This document shows, piece after piece, positions 8,588 through 18,902 of a DNA stretch of 43,245 nt. The notes under the pieces are model-generated. The model had not been told where the DNA came from. It saw only the letters and a list, made by a program, of their open reading frames with translations, and did no database searches. Source of the DNA: an uncultured Eubacteriales bacterium (GTDB lineage Bacteria > Bacillota > Clostridia > Christensenellales > QALW01); contig URIR01000014.1 in the NCBI GenBank assembly GCA_900547955.1, positions 1 to 43,245 on the forward strand. The letters run 5' to 3'. The translations under genes and the position numbers were made by a program. Every line of letters starts with the position of its first letter. Position 1 is the first letter of the stretch.

Positions 8588-8664
8588 TCTTTTTTCCATT
8601 AACCGCTCCTGCTCATATAAAACAGGCGACCGCTCAGGGCCGCCCGATTAATCTTCAATACAAT

Positions 8665-9999
8665 TTAAACATCCATAACTCCGTTATACTTCTTTATGCT
8701 GGCGGCCTTATACCATTCATCCTGATAGCTGGACCATTTTTCGTCCTTCATACTGGTAGTCAGAGATTCCTTAATTTCCTCCCTAACCTGATCCAGCTCT
8801 ACAAAGCCTTCAGGAATATCCTTTATCTTACGGATAATATGATACCCGTAAGGCCCCAGCACAGGAGCGGAAATTTCTCCCTCCTCCTTCAGAGCCACAG
8901 CCGCGTCGTGGAATTCCTCTATCATACCATCCTCGTCTCCGATAAGATATCCCTTTTTGGCTTTCTCCTCAGTATTCATACCCGTATCGTCTGTTTCCTC
9001 CAGAAGCACTTCGATAAATTTATCCTCATCCGCATCCTTAACCGAGTCATAAATCTTATCGGTTTCCTCTTGAATCTTTTCAGCGGCCTTTTCGGCGGCC
9101 TCCTCATATTCCTTGGTGGCCTTTTCAAGTTCGTCCTTCAATTCCTCAAGCTCGGTCTCCAGCTCCGTCTTATCCTCAGCGTCCGATTCGTCCAATTCCT
9201 CCTGCTTTTCGTCCACCTCGCTCTGCGCATCCGTCATGGCCTTATAAAGCTCTTGTATATTCTCCTGGTCGTCCTCGTCAAAGTTTATAAGGATATGCTG
9301 CACAAGGCTGTATCCAGCCAGGTTTTTTACTATTATTGTGCCGTCGTTAAACGCGCTTACATATTCATCCTTAGCCGAATCGGTAAAGCTCTCAGTCTGC
9401 TCCTTCTTCAGCTCGTCGTATTTTGAAACTATATCTGCTTCCAGCGGCCCTATATCCTTTAACAGATTCTCCTTATAATTATCGCAGGCCATTTCGTTAA
9501 GCTTGGATTCAATCAGGTCGTCTATAGTATAGCCCGCTTCCTCCATATCCCGTTCATAAGCAGCCTTAGCTTCGGCGTAAAAATCCATATCCTCATATCC
9601 CGACTGGCCTTCAACCGCATCCTTCATACTGTCGGCGTTAGCCTGGATTTCTTCTTCCATTTCCTTTTCTACTTCTTCCTTGGCCTGGGCGCGCTGTTCG
9701 TCGGTAAATTCAAAATAGCCCGCCTCCTTAGCCTTCTGCTCCCAAAGCGTCTGATATATCAGAGAATCCAGCGCCGTAGTTTTCAGTTGTTCTAAAGTCT
9801 CCTGGTCCGCAGAGGAGCCGTAATACATATAATACATATAGTATACGGAATACCAGTCCTTTTTTAATATCTTTTCTCCGTTGACGACAGCCACAACTCT
9901 GTTGCCGTCCGCCTCTGCGTCCACCTGGACAAGGGTACAGCCTGAAAAAATACCCGCGGCCATAAGCACCGTCGCGGCCAGCGCAATTACTTTTTTCAT
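8665..9999 (-). CDS. PrsA-like lipoprotein foldase (PpiC domain), first of three paralogues
   Basis: I start this at the ATG at 9999 (MKKVIALAATVL), because it gives a proper lipoprotein signal with lipobox FSGC (Cys21) and an AAAGG site precedes it. A longer in-frame start at 10056 would bury the signal. The mature protein begins with an acidic SurA-N-like domain (VNGEKILKKDWYSVYYMYY). Its parvulin domain runs from VQHILINF (near 232) to YGYHIIRK (near 387). The coiled-coil insert here is about 75 residues and strongly acidic. It lies 164 bp after mfd on the same strand, matching the mfd-prsA neighbourhood seen in other Bacillota. Confidence 0.85.
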   Translation of the reverse strand: MKKVIALAATVLMAAGIFSGCTLVQVDAEADGNRVVAVVNGEKILKKDWYSVYYMYYMYYGSSADQETLEQLKTTALDSLIYQTLWEQKAKEAGYFEFTDEQRAQAKEEVEKEMEEEIQANADSMKDAVEGQSGYEDMDFYAEAKAAYERDMEEAGYTIDDLIESKLNEMACDNYKENLLKDIGPLEADIVSKYDELKKEQTESFTDSAKDEYVSAFNDGTIIVKNLAGYSLVQHILINFDEDDQENIQELYKAMTDAQSEVDEKQEELDESDAEDKTELETELEELKDELEKATKEYEEAAEKAAEKIQEETDKIYDSVKDADEDKFIEVLLEETDDTGMNTEEKAKKGYLIGDEDGMIEEFHDAAVALKEEGEISAPVLGPYGYHIIRKIKDIPEGFVELDQVREEIKESLTTSMKDEKWSSYQDEWYKAASIKKYNGVMDV

Positions 10000-10163
10000 A
10001 TTTGATTTCACGCCTTTCTTATCTATGTGCCATATTAAAGCCGGACAGGCCGGCACGAAAACTATTATACGTTATAACCGCTAATTTTTCAAGTCAATTA
10101 AGCTCAATTAGCATATATTTTAACGATTTATTCATTTATACGCCCATTTGAACCGGCGACGCT

Positions 10164-13100
10164 CTATTTTCCCGCCTTATCCTGCTCTTCTTCCTCTTCG
10201 CCCGACGCGCTTTTCAGGAATTTTATAATTTGAACTGCTGCGTCCGCTGTATCTACGCCCAGGGTCCTGTAAATAACCGCCAGCTTATCGCCGGCCGAAA
10301 CCGAAGCTCTCTTTTTAATCACTTCCAGCGCCCGGGTCAGCCTTTCAAAATCCACTCCCGATGAAACTCCGAAGCGCATTATAATGGCGTCGGGACGCTG
10401 TATAATATGAGTTATTCCCGCGCGCGAGGCCAGCGCCTTCATATAAGCTATATTTATAAGGTTTACTACACATTGCGGAGGGTCGCCGTAACGGTCTATA
10501 AGCTCTTCGAGTATGTCCTCCCGGTCTCCGTCCTCTTCAATGGCCGCTATTCGCTTGTAAACGTTAACCTTTTGCGCTTCCGAGCGTATATAATCCTCGC
10601 TTATATATGCGTCCGTCTTAATTTCTACAATGGTTTCAGGCCGCTTTTCGGGCTGCTCCATGCCTTCGCTGACAGCCTCCTTTACCAGCCTGCAATAAAG
10701 CTCGTAGCCAATTTGAGCTATATGTCCATGCTGCTCGCCGCCCAGCATATTGCCCGCGCCCCGTATTTCCAAATCCCTCAGCGCAATTTTAAAGCCCGAA
10801 CCCATATCGGTAAACTCCCTCAGGGCATTCAGCCTCTTCTCGGCGGTTTCAGTCAGAACGCTGCCCGGACGGAAAGTAAAATATGCGTATGCTATGCGGT
10901 TGGAGCGGCCTACGCGCCCCTTAAGCTGATAAAGCTGGCTCAGCCCGAATTTATCAGCGTCGTATACTATTATAGTATTTACGCGGGGAATATCCAGTCC
11001 GTTTTCTATTATAGCCGTACACAGGAGCACGTCAAAGGCGCCGTCATAAAATTCCATCATGACCTTTTCCAATTCGCCCTCGGCCATCTGCCCATGGCCT
11101 ATGCCTATACGCGCCTCAGGAATGAGCTCCTTAAGGCTCTGGGCAAAGGTTTCTATGCCCTGAATACGGTTATATACGAAATAAACCTGGCCTCCCCTGC
11201 CCAGTTCGCGCATTACTGCGTCCCGTATCATTGTGCGGCTGTATTCAGCGACATAGGTCTGAACCGGATATCTCTCCTCAGGCGGGCTGTCTATAACGCT
11301 CATATCCCTTACGCCCACAAGGGACATATGCAGAGTGCGCGGAATAGGAGTGGCCGTTAAGGTAAGCACGTCTATACTGCTTTTTAGCTGCTTTATCCTC
11401 TCCTTATGCGCCACGCCGAAGCGCTGCTCCTCATCCACTATCAGCAGGCCCAAATCCTTAAAACTCACATCCTTGGCCAGCAGCGCGTGAGTACCCGAAA
11501 CAATATCTATTTTCCCTTCCTTCAGGCCGGAAAGCACCTGCTTGCGCTCTTTAGGACTTCTAAAACGGCTCAGCACATCCAGTCTCACACCGTATGGCAG
11601 CATGCGCGCCGCCATGGTATTATAATGCTGCTGAGCCAGTATGGTGGTAGGGGAAAGAAACGCCACCTGCTTGCCGTCCATAACAGCCTTAAACGCGGCG
11701 CGCATTGCCACCTCTGTTTTTCCATAGCCCACGTCCCCGCACAGCAGACGGTCCATGACCCGGCCTGATTCCATGTCCCGTTTTATTTCATCTATAGCCC
11801 TGAGCTGGTCAGGAGTTTCAGTAAAGGGAAAGTCGTCCTCAAAATTGCGCTGAAAGGGGGTGTCAGGCGAAAAGGCATAGCCCTGAGCGGCCTCACGCTT
11901 ACTGTAAAGAGCTATTAATTCGTCCGTCATATCCTTTATGGCTTTTTTAGCTCTCGCCTTAGCTCCAGCCCATTCCTTGGAGCCTAATTTATTTATCTTG
12001 GGGACGGCGTCCTCTCCGCCCATATATTTTTGAACCAGTTTAAGCTGCTCGGCCGGCACATATAATTTATCCGTTCCCTGATAGGCTATAGTTATATAAT
12101 CCCTGAACACGCCGTCTGTCTTTATTTTAGTTATGCCCTTATATATTCCTATGCCATAATTATCATGCACAACATAATCGCCTATTTTTAACTCCATGAC
12201 GTCGGCGATATTAGCGCCGTCCCTACGTTTTGCACGGCGAATGCCGCGGCGTGAGCGGGAAGCGGAAAAGATGTCACCCTCGCTTATAAGGCTCATTCGC
12301 GCCTCGGTATATTCAAACCCCCGGCTTACGCGGCAGGGCAGCACAAAAATTTCGCCCGGAGCGGCTTTCAGGGATAAATCTGACGTATACTGCGCATATA
12401 CGTTCAGGCTCTCCAGCTCGTTTACCAGCCGGCGCGCCTTGCTTTCGCCCCCGGCGCATATCAGCGTGCGGAATTTATTTACGCGCAGGCCGGTCAATTC
12501 CTTAGCCAAAAGGGAAGGACTATTCTGAAAGGACTGCATAGAGCGGGCGGAGAGCGTAAAAACCGCCTGAGGAGAAATATCCCTGCACGCAGCGGTTATG
12601 CTTTGCATGGAAAGCAGGGTTTTCTCCTTTAATTTAGCCAGAAGCTGGTCATAGGGACGAAGGTATTCGGCATGAAGCGGAAGCACCCTGCCTTTAACGA
12701 GCTGCTCCTTAAATATTTCGGAGTACTCCATAGCGGCGTTATCGGCGCGCTCCCGTATTCGGCGCGGCTCGTCTAGCACAACCAATACGTTCTCAGGAAG
12801 AAAATCCAGTATACAGGTATAATCTGTATAAAAATACGGGAACAAATCGCCGTCAGGCACAAAAGAGCCTGAATCCAGCGCGTCGATTACCGGCTGAAAG
12901 AGATTCTGCGCCTGGTCAGCGCCTTCGGGATTATTGCGGCGCGCTTTTTTTTCATAAGCGGCAAGCTGGGCGCGCAGCATGTCCGCTCCTTTTTTCAAAT
13001 CCCTGACGTACAATTCTCCCGCAGGAGATATGACGGCGCTTTCCAGTCTTTTAACCGAGCGCTGACTGGCGGCGTCCAGCAGCCGCAGCGAATCTATCTC

Positions 13101-13685
13101 GTCGTCGAAAAATTCTATTCTCAGGGGATTATCCCAGCCTGCGGGAAAGATATCGGCTATACCTCCGCGGAAGGATATCTGGCCCGGCTTCTCAACCGCT
13201 TCGGCCTCCTGATAGCCCATATTCAAGCAGCGTGTACGCAGGAGGGCGGGAGAGATACGCGAAGCATGGTCCAATTTAACGACAGCAGACCGCCAGAGAG
13301 CGGGGGGCATAAAATTATAGAGCAGCGCGTCTATCCCCGCGGCTAATACGTCCGTACCCTCCAGCAGGCGGTAAATAACCTCAGCCCTTTCCATCGCGCT
13401 TTGGCTGCTGCCTGTTCTGACGCCTGGTATAGCTTCGCGCGCTGGAAGCACAGCGGTTTCCCTGCCCAGATAGGTTTCCATATCTTCGGCTGCGCGTTCG
13501 GCGCGCTCATTTGACCAGGTTATAAATAGTATTGGGCGGCCGCCGCTTACCGCTGAAGCAAGATGGGCTTTTTGAGAATCGGACATGCCAAAAACGGCAC
13601 AGGGACTTAATCCCTGCCCCAAGCTTTCAGAGAGCCGTATAATTTCGGCGTCCTCCATAATAGGAGAAAAAAATATTTCGTTCAT
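10164..13685 (-). CDS. mfd: Transcription-repair coupling factor Mfd
   Basis: This large translocase removes RNA polymerase stalled at DNA lesions and recruits UvrA. The 1173-residue protein has the full domain order: UvrB-like N-terminal modules, an RNA-polymerase-interacting domain containing VVHDNYGIGIYKG (near 505-520), and the RecG-like motor. The motor has Walker A GDVGYGKTE near residue 647 and the DEEQ box (VDEEQRFGV) near 750. The C-terminal TRCF domain is present and the length is normal. The ATG has AAGGTG upstream. It lies downstream of pth on the same strand, the usual order in Bacillota. Confidence 0.97.
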   Translation of the reverse strand: MNEIFFSPIMEDAEIIRLSESLGQGLSPCAVFGMSDSQKAHLASAVSGGRPILFITWSNERAERAAEDMETYLGRETAVLPAREAIPGVRTGSSQSAMERAEVIYRLLEGTDVLAAGIDALLYNFMPPALWRSAVVKLDHASRISPALLRTRCLNMGYQEAEAVEKPGQISFRGGIADIFPAGWDNPLRIEFFDDEIDSLRLLDAASQRSVKRLESAVISPAGELYVRDLKKGADMLRAQLAAYEKKARRNNPEGADQAQNLFQPVIDALDSGSFVPDGDLFPYFYTDYTCILDFLPENVLVVLDEPRRIRERADNAAMEYSEIFKEQLVKGRVLPLHAEYLRPYDQLLAKLKEKTLLSMQSITAACRDISPQAVFTLSARSMQSFQNSPSLLAKELTGLRVNKFRTLICAGGESKARRLVNELESLNVYAQYTSDLSLKAAPGEIFVLPCRVSRGFEYTEARMSLISEGDIFSASRSRRGIRRAKRRDGANIADVMELKIGDYVVHDNYGIGIYKGITKIKTDGVFRDYITIAYQGTDKLYVPAEQLKLVQKYMGGEDAVPKINKLGSKEWAGAKARAKKAIKDMTDELIALYSKREAAQGYAFSPDTPFQRNFEDDFPFTETPDQLRAIDEIKRDMESGRVMDRLLCGDVGYGKTEVAMRAAFKAVMDGKQVAFLSPTTILAQQHYNTMAARMLPYGVRLDVLSRFRSPKERKQVLSGLKEGKIDIVSGTHALLAKDVSFKDLGLLIVDEEQRFGVAHKERIKQLKSSIDVLTLTATPIPRTLHMSLVGVRDMSVIDSPPEERYPVQTYVAEYSRTMIRDAVMRELGRGGQVYFVYNRIQGIETFAQSLKELIPEARIGIGHGQMAEGELEKVMMEFYDGAFDVLLCTAIIENGLDIPRVNTIIVYDADKFGLSQLYQLKGRVGRSNRIAYAYFTFRPGSVLTETAEKRLNALREFTDMGSGFKIALRDLEIRGAGNMLGGEQHGHIAQIGYELYCRLVKEAVSEGMEQPEKRPETIVEIKTDAYISEDYIRSEAQKVNVYKRIAAIEEDGDREDILEELIDRYGDPPQCVVNLINIAYMKALASRAGITHIIQRPDAIIMRFGVSSGVDFERLTRALEVIKKRASVSAGDKLAVIYRTLGVDTADAAVQIIKFLKSASGEEEEEQDKAGK

Positions 13686-13772
13686 ATATCACCTTAAAAA
13701 AGATTCATCTGGCGTCATTAATACAGGAATAATCAGCATTAAGGCTCTACACTAGCCGCGTAAGAGACGCGC

Positions 13773-14384
13773 CTATTCCTTGACGTTTACATTATACTTG
13801 GCCATGGCCTTTTCTATGCCCGAAGAAACAAATTCCAGCGCGCATTCAGCAGCCCTCTTATAAGCATTTTGCATTACCGGCATTTCATCACGGGTAAATT
13901 TGCCCAAAACAAAATCTGCAAGCTGCATCTGCGCCGGAGGCTTTCCGATACCTATACGAATACGGTTGAAATCCTCCCCTATACACGACACGATGGAGCG
14001 CATACCGTTATGGGTGCCCGGGCCGCCCGAAGCGCGGACGCGCAGCGCGCCCAGCGGCAAATCTATATCATCATATATAACCATAAGCCGGGTATGAGAA
14101 AGCTTATAATAATCAAGCAGCTCTCTGACACTCTCTCCGCTTGCATTCATATAAGTTGTAGGGCATGCCAGAATAAGCCGCTGGTCAAGGTTCAATCTGT
14201 ACTGAGCGGTCATAGCCTTATGCTTGAGCTTAAACTCAGAGAGCCCGCTTAACTGGGAAGCCAAGCATTCAACTGCATTAAACCCGCAATTATGGCGGGT
14301 AGCGCTGTACTCACGGCCGGGATTACCCAGACCTACAATTAAAAAAGCATTGCCGTCGCCGGCTTTATTTCGTTTAAAAAACAT
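13773..14384 (-). CDS. pth: Peptidyl-tRNA hydrolase
   Basis: This enzyme hydrolyses peptidyl-tRNA released by stalled ribosomes. The 203-residue protein has the family N-terminus FLIVGLGNPGREYSATRHN (with the catalytic His and conserved Asn), the YDDIDLPLG motif and GGPGTHNGMRS. Length is normal. It lies between glmU and mfd on the same strand; the prs gene often found next to glmU is missing here and a repeat block fills that space. Confidence 0.96.
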   Translation of the reverse strand: MFFKRNKAGDGNAFLIVGLGNPGREYSATRHNCGFNAVECLASQLSGLSEFKLKHKAMTAQYRLNLDQRLILACPTTYMNASGESVRELLDYYKLSHTRLMVIYDDIDLPLGALRVRASGGPGTHNGMRSIVSCIGEDFNRIRIGIGKPPAQMQLADFVLGKFTRDEMPVMQNAYKRAAECALEFVSSGIEKAMAKYNVNVKE

Positions 14385-14400
14385 ATACGCTCCTTCGCTG

Positions 14401-14820
14401 CGCCCGGCCGGGGCGGGCTTTATAATTAAGGGACGGCCGCTTTCGCGGCCGGACGGGGCCGCGCCAAAATTAAATAGGGGGTCAACGCCGAAATTAAACG
14501 CAGCGTTAAAATGAGGGGATAAAGGATGTGGCGCGGCCCCTCATTGGTTTTTGCTTTCTCCCTTTTTAAAAAGGGAGAAAGCAAAAATGACGGGGTGGGA
14601 GGCCGGCTTTCTTTTATGCTTAGCCAAATTCAAAAGCATCTTACTCAAGGCCCAGAGCATTTTCATTAAAAACACCGCGGGCTCGCCCGCCCGCCGCAGC
14701 ACTATGTGCTGCGGCAATAATGAGGCCGGCTTCGCCGGCCGAATCCCTATGCGGCCCAAATCCGCCGCACAGGGATTCCTTTATCTTTCCCACCCGCCCG
14801 CTGCGGTATTCCCAGCTAAC
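14401..14820. repeat. Block of composite palindromes, copy D
   Basis: This gap holds at least two structures. The left part (14401-14545) has CGGCCGC/GCGGCCG, GGGGCCGCGCC pairing with GGCGCGGCCCC, and ATGAGGGG pairing with CCCCTCAT. The right part has three hairpins in a row: GCCGCAGCA/TGCTGCGGC (14693-14715), GGCCGGC-ttc-GCCGGCC (14724-14740), and GAATCCCTatGCGGC/GCCGCacAGGGATTC (14741-14778). The linker AATAATG precedes the second hairpin, and ATCTTTCCCACCC follows the third. Both flanks, and the loop pattern of the third hairpin, recur at 32834-32945. No gene is visible in the gap. Confidence 0.8.
14548..14587. repeat. Perfect 40-bp palindrome with no loop
   Basis: TTTTTGCTTTCTCCCTTTTT (14548-14567) is followed directly by its exact reverse complement. 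It is flanked by the multi-hairpin parts of copy D. In RNA it would need to open a few central A/T pairs to form a hairpin, ending in a U-run in one direction and an A-run in the other, so it may act as a terminator. Confidence 0.85.
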
Positions 14821-14839
14821 AGCATATCCCGGCGCTTAT

Positions 14840-16219
<1,380 letters not shown>

Positions 16220-16414
16220 TTTTTAATCTCCGTTTCCGCCCATATCCTAAAACGCTTAAAGGCCCACGGCCTATCAGACCAGGACCAAAACTCCGGATAT
16301 TTACACGGGCATTTCTCAAAGCGCCCGGCAATAACGCCGAGCCGCAGCGCGCTTTTACGGCGCGTTGCCTCCATTTGCCTAAGCGCAGCCGTAAATACGC
16401 ACGGTATTTTTTAT

Positions 16415-16444
16415 ATTGTACCCTCCAAAAGCCCTGCCTGTCAA
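16415..16444 (-). promoter_or_regulatory. Candidate promoter of glmU
   Basis: On the minus strand, TTGACA (16439-16444) and TACAAT (16415-16420) are 18 bp apart. The leader to the glmU start is about 190 nt; I see no riboswitch class I can name in it. The plus-strand gene at 16599 starts divergently from the same gap. Confidence 0.6.
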
Positions 16445-16598
16445 GATATTTTCCCCGTCTTAAACGCGCTTAAAAGTCATATATTTTTTGCCCGAAGCAT
16501 ATAAAAGAATGTGCGTATGCAAAATAAATTGAAATTAGGAAGCGCAGCGCGCCTTAAAAGGCACAAGATAAAGCTAAATGCATAAAGGAGAAAACGCT

Positions 16599-17705
16599 AT
16601 GGGAATAAATAATAAATTTTTATTGGTATTAAGGCAGGAAACCGCCGGATTTTCAGAAAATGGAGAAGCCACGGGTTACCTTAAATTTGAATGGCTGCCT
16701 TCAGCCTGCCGTCTGGCTTTCGGTATTAAGGCGCTGGCCGGACCAGGCAAGGGCGAATATCTGTGCGCGCTTTATTTTAACGGACAGGTATTCCCGCTCG
16801 GGCCGATACGCGTGCTTCCCGAAGCGGCGTTCGCAGATTTCACCTTAAAGCTGCCTATGCCGGGAACAGAGGATATTTTTGCCGCGGGAGTATTTTATAA
16901 AGAAAACGGCTTTTTATATCCTGTTATAACAGGGCACCGCGGCGCCGGCTCGGCCTGGCACAAGGACTTTATAGATAAGCTCTGCCGCGCAGCCGGCGCC
17001 AGGCTGGGCCAAAGCTACCAGCGCTGGAGCTATACCGCCGGAGACGGCGAATCATCCGAGGAGGTAACTGCCGACACAATTCAATTTGAACCTGAAATGA
17101 TTAAAAAGATAAGTCAAAATCAGGCTGAGACGCATGAAGCCTCCGACCTGTCCGGCGCGGCTCCTGAATTAGACCGCGCGCAGCCGGCAAGCCCTGCTCA
17201 AAAAAATACCCCGGCACAAGAACCGGATATTTCTCAGCAGAGGAATACATTCTCAGAGCACACCCGCCAGGCTCAAGCACAAACGCAAGCTCAGACTGAC
17301 CGCGCCGCGGAAACAGAGGCTTCGGCGTCCGAATACGGCTTTGAGGCTCTTCCGGAGGAAAGCGCGGATTTTTACGAGCAGAACAAGGAGCATTTTGAAC
17401 GGCTTTTAACAGACAACGCCCAGCTTGACGAATTATGCGACATGATTCCCGGCTCAAAATGGGTAAAGGTGGAATATACTGAAGGAGAGGAAAAGGGGCA
17501 TTATATCGTAGGAATAATTTACGATGAGCAAGGCGCGCCTATGCATATATGCTACGGCGTGCCCGGCCAATTTGCCCTAGCTCCACCTGATAATCTAGCT
17601 AAATACTGTCAATGGCTGCCCGCCAGTATAAAGGACCCTCAGGGGGAAGGCTACTGGGTGCTTTATCAGAGCGCTAAAACCGGCCAAACCTACGGCGAAG
17701 AATAG
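16599..17705 (+). CDS. Unrecognised two-domain cytoplasmic protein
   Basis: I do not recognise this gene. The start is the ATG at 16599 (MGINNKFLLVLRQE), preceded by AAAGGAG; an in-frame ATG at 16578 lacks a good site. The 368-residue product has a beta-rich N-terminal domain of about 140 residues (YLKFEWLPSACRLAFGIKAL and GEYLCALYFNGQVFPLG). A low-complexity Gln/Ala/Glu linker (about residues 165-255) follows. The compact C-terminal domain of about 100 residues (LCDMIPGSKWVKVEYTEGE, HICYGVPGQFALAPPDNLA) is rich in aromatic residues. No signal peptide or membrane segment is seen. It is the only plus-strand gene in the first 33 kb and converges on the ydjH-like gene across composite palindrome E. 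Confidence 0.8.
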   Translation: MGINNKFLLVLRQETAGFSENGEATGYLKFEWLPSACRLAFGIKALAGPGKGEYLCALYFNGQVFPLGPIRVLPEAAFADFTLKLPMPGTEDIFAAGVFYKENGFLYPVITGHRGAGSAWHKDFIDKLCRAAGARLGQSYQRWSYTAGDGESSEEVTADTIQFEPEMIKKISQNQAETHEASDLSGAAPELDRAQPASPAQKNTPAQEPDISQQRNTFSEHTRQAQAQTQAQTDRAAETEASASEYGFEALPEESADFYEQNKEHFERLLTDNAQLDELCDMIPGSKWVKVEYTEGEEKGHYIVGIIYDEQGAPMHICYGVPGQFALAPPDNLAKYCQWLPASIKDPQGEGYWVLYQSAKTGQTYGEE

Positions 17706-17872
17706 ACGGCATAAGCAAGACGCAAAATGCCTAAGAAAAATAGCCGTTTACCTTGCTTTACGGCTGTCCAGGCAAATATACCCGGTATTTCCGTTCCCTG
17801 CCGCCTCGCATAACGGAAAATCTGCATTTTGCTGCGCCGCAGCGTTCTGCGCCAATACATAGGATACCTAAA

Positions 17873-18075
17873 AGCCGCGCCGCAGGAAAATTAACGGCGG
17901 CGGGCATAATTTAAGCGTTCTAAAATAGAACGCTTAAATTATGCCCCCAACGGGCGCCTTGGGCAGGCGAAGCCTGCCTGCCCGGGCTTTATAAGCCCGG
18001 GCGACGGCCGAAGGCCGCCCAAGGCGCCCGTTGAGGGTATAGCCCGCGCCGCTGTTAATCTCCTGCGGCGCGGCT
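17873..18075. repeat. Composite nested palindrome, copy E
   Basis: The outer stem (17873-17905 with 18042-18075) starts AGCCGCGCCGCAGGA and ends TCCTGCGGCGCGGCT. It encloses a perfect 21-bp hairpin (17902-17922 with 17926-17946, overlapping the inner edge of the outer stem). Beside it is a perfect 17-bp stem (17948-17964 with 18017-18033). That second stem itself encloses three hairpins: AGGC-gaa-GCCT, CCCGGGCTT-tat-AAGCCCGGG (17981-18001) and CGGCC-gaa-GGCCG (18005-18017). It is a cloverleaf nested inside a larger stem. It sits between two convergent genes. Confidence 0.85.
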
Positions 18076-18089
18076 GAAATCATCCTAAG

Positions 18090-18902
18090 CTAAAATTTAC
18101 CGCTGGAACCGCCGTGAGAACGTCCGCTCGAGCTGGTATGACGGCTTGAGCCTCCGCCGCCCGAGGAGGAATTGCGTTCAGGCCGCGCGGTTCTGGAGAC
18201 GGTCCGATAAAGAAATAAATCGTTTGCCAGGGTCACATCGAAATTCCCCGCATACTGCCGCGCGTCCGTCTGCGGCCTTACGCTTTTAAGCTTGCTTTTC
18301 ATCACTCCGGTAACTATTAAAGCCGCTGCCAGCCCAACGATAAGGCAGCCCAGAACCACAGTAAGCCAGTTAGTCTCCTCCCGCTCCTGAACTAATTCCT
18401 CCCCCGGCCTGTTATTAGTATCATACGGCGTGTTTACTTCCGCCTCATAAAGATAATCCTGCGTCATATCCAAAAACCGTTCAAAGGCGGAATAATACTG
18501 CCCCTGGCTTAAATATGGCACTATCGCGTCCCTTATGCGGTCCAGGCCGTAATCTGTAAATACCTCCTGTCCGCGCCCGCAGGTGGATATGGCCCAATCC
18601 CTATATTCCATGCTTATAAGCAAAAGCACGCCGTCGTAATCCTCTCCGTATCCATAGCCGTTATAATCAAAATAATCGTCCGCATATTCCTCAGCCGTTT
18701 TGCCGTTAAGCGAATCTGCCGTCACAATAACCGCATCAAACTGATATTCCCGCGCTATATCCGCTATCTGCCCGCGCAGCTCTTCCTCCTCCGAAGAGGT
18801 TAATAAGCCCGCCATATCCATAACTCTGTCCGGCTCAGCCGCATAGGTGACAGGAAGAAAAACAATAAGCAGCACGGCTAAGAGCACCGTCAGCCTCTTC
18901 AT
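18090..18902 (-). CDS. TPM-domain membrane protein, YdjH-like
   Basis: The 270-residue protein has a signal peptide (MKRLTVLLAVLLIVFLPVTYA) and an extracytoplasmic TPM domain: VMDMAGLLTSSEEEEL at about 26-41, YDGVLLLISMEYRDW near 100, and STCGRGQEVFTDYGLD. One transmembrane helix follows (LTVVLGCLIVGLAAALIVT). The cytoplasmic tail ends in a Gly/Ser/His-rich stretch (GGGGSSRHTSSSGRSHGG). Its ATG overlaps the stop of the zinc-ribbon gene (ATGA), so the two are co-translated. The order ydjI, ydjG, ydjH parallels the B. subtilis pspA-ydjGHI group that organises PspA at the membrane. Confidence 0.8.
   Translation of the reverse strand: MKRLTVLLAVLLIVFLPVTYAAEPDRVMDMAGLLTSSEEEELRGQIADIAREYQFDAVIVTADSLNGKTAEEYADDYFDYNGYGYGEDYDGVLLLISMEYRDWAISTCGRGQEVFTDYGLDRIRDAIVPYLSQGQYYSAFERFLDMTQDYLYEAEVNTPYDTNNRPGEELVQEREETNWLTVVLGCLIVGLAAALIVTGVMKSKLKSVRPQTDARQYAGNFDVTLANDLFLYRTVSRTARPERNSSSGGGGSSRHTSSSGRSHGGSSGKF

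Noticed and set aside
8375..8599. 74-codon frame on the minus strand
   Set aside because: It is formed mostly by palindrome copy C; the sequence is explained by the hairpins and the composition is Arg/Ala/Pro-rich as in spurious G+C-rich frames.
8839..9426. 195-codon Leu/Ile-rich frame on the plus strand
   Set aside because: It is antisense to the acidic coiled-coil insert of a foldase; GAA/GAG/AAG codons read as Leu/Phe/Ser on the other strand.
10407..11360. 317-codon open frame on the plus strand
   Set aside because: It lies wholly antisense to mfd, has no ribosome site and no family resemblance. It is a shadow of the mfd frame.
16220..16414. Riboswitch in the glmU leader
   Set aside because: The leader is long, but I see no conserved core of a known class; glmS-type ribozymes belong to glmS and no match was apparent.
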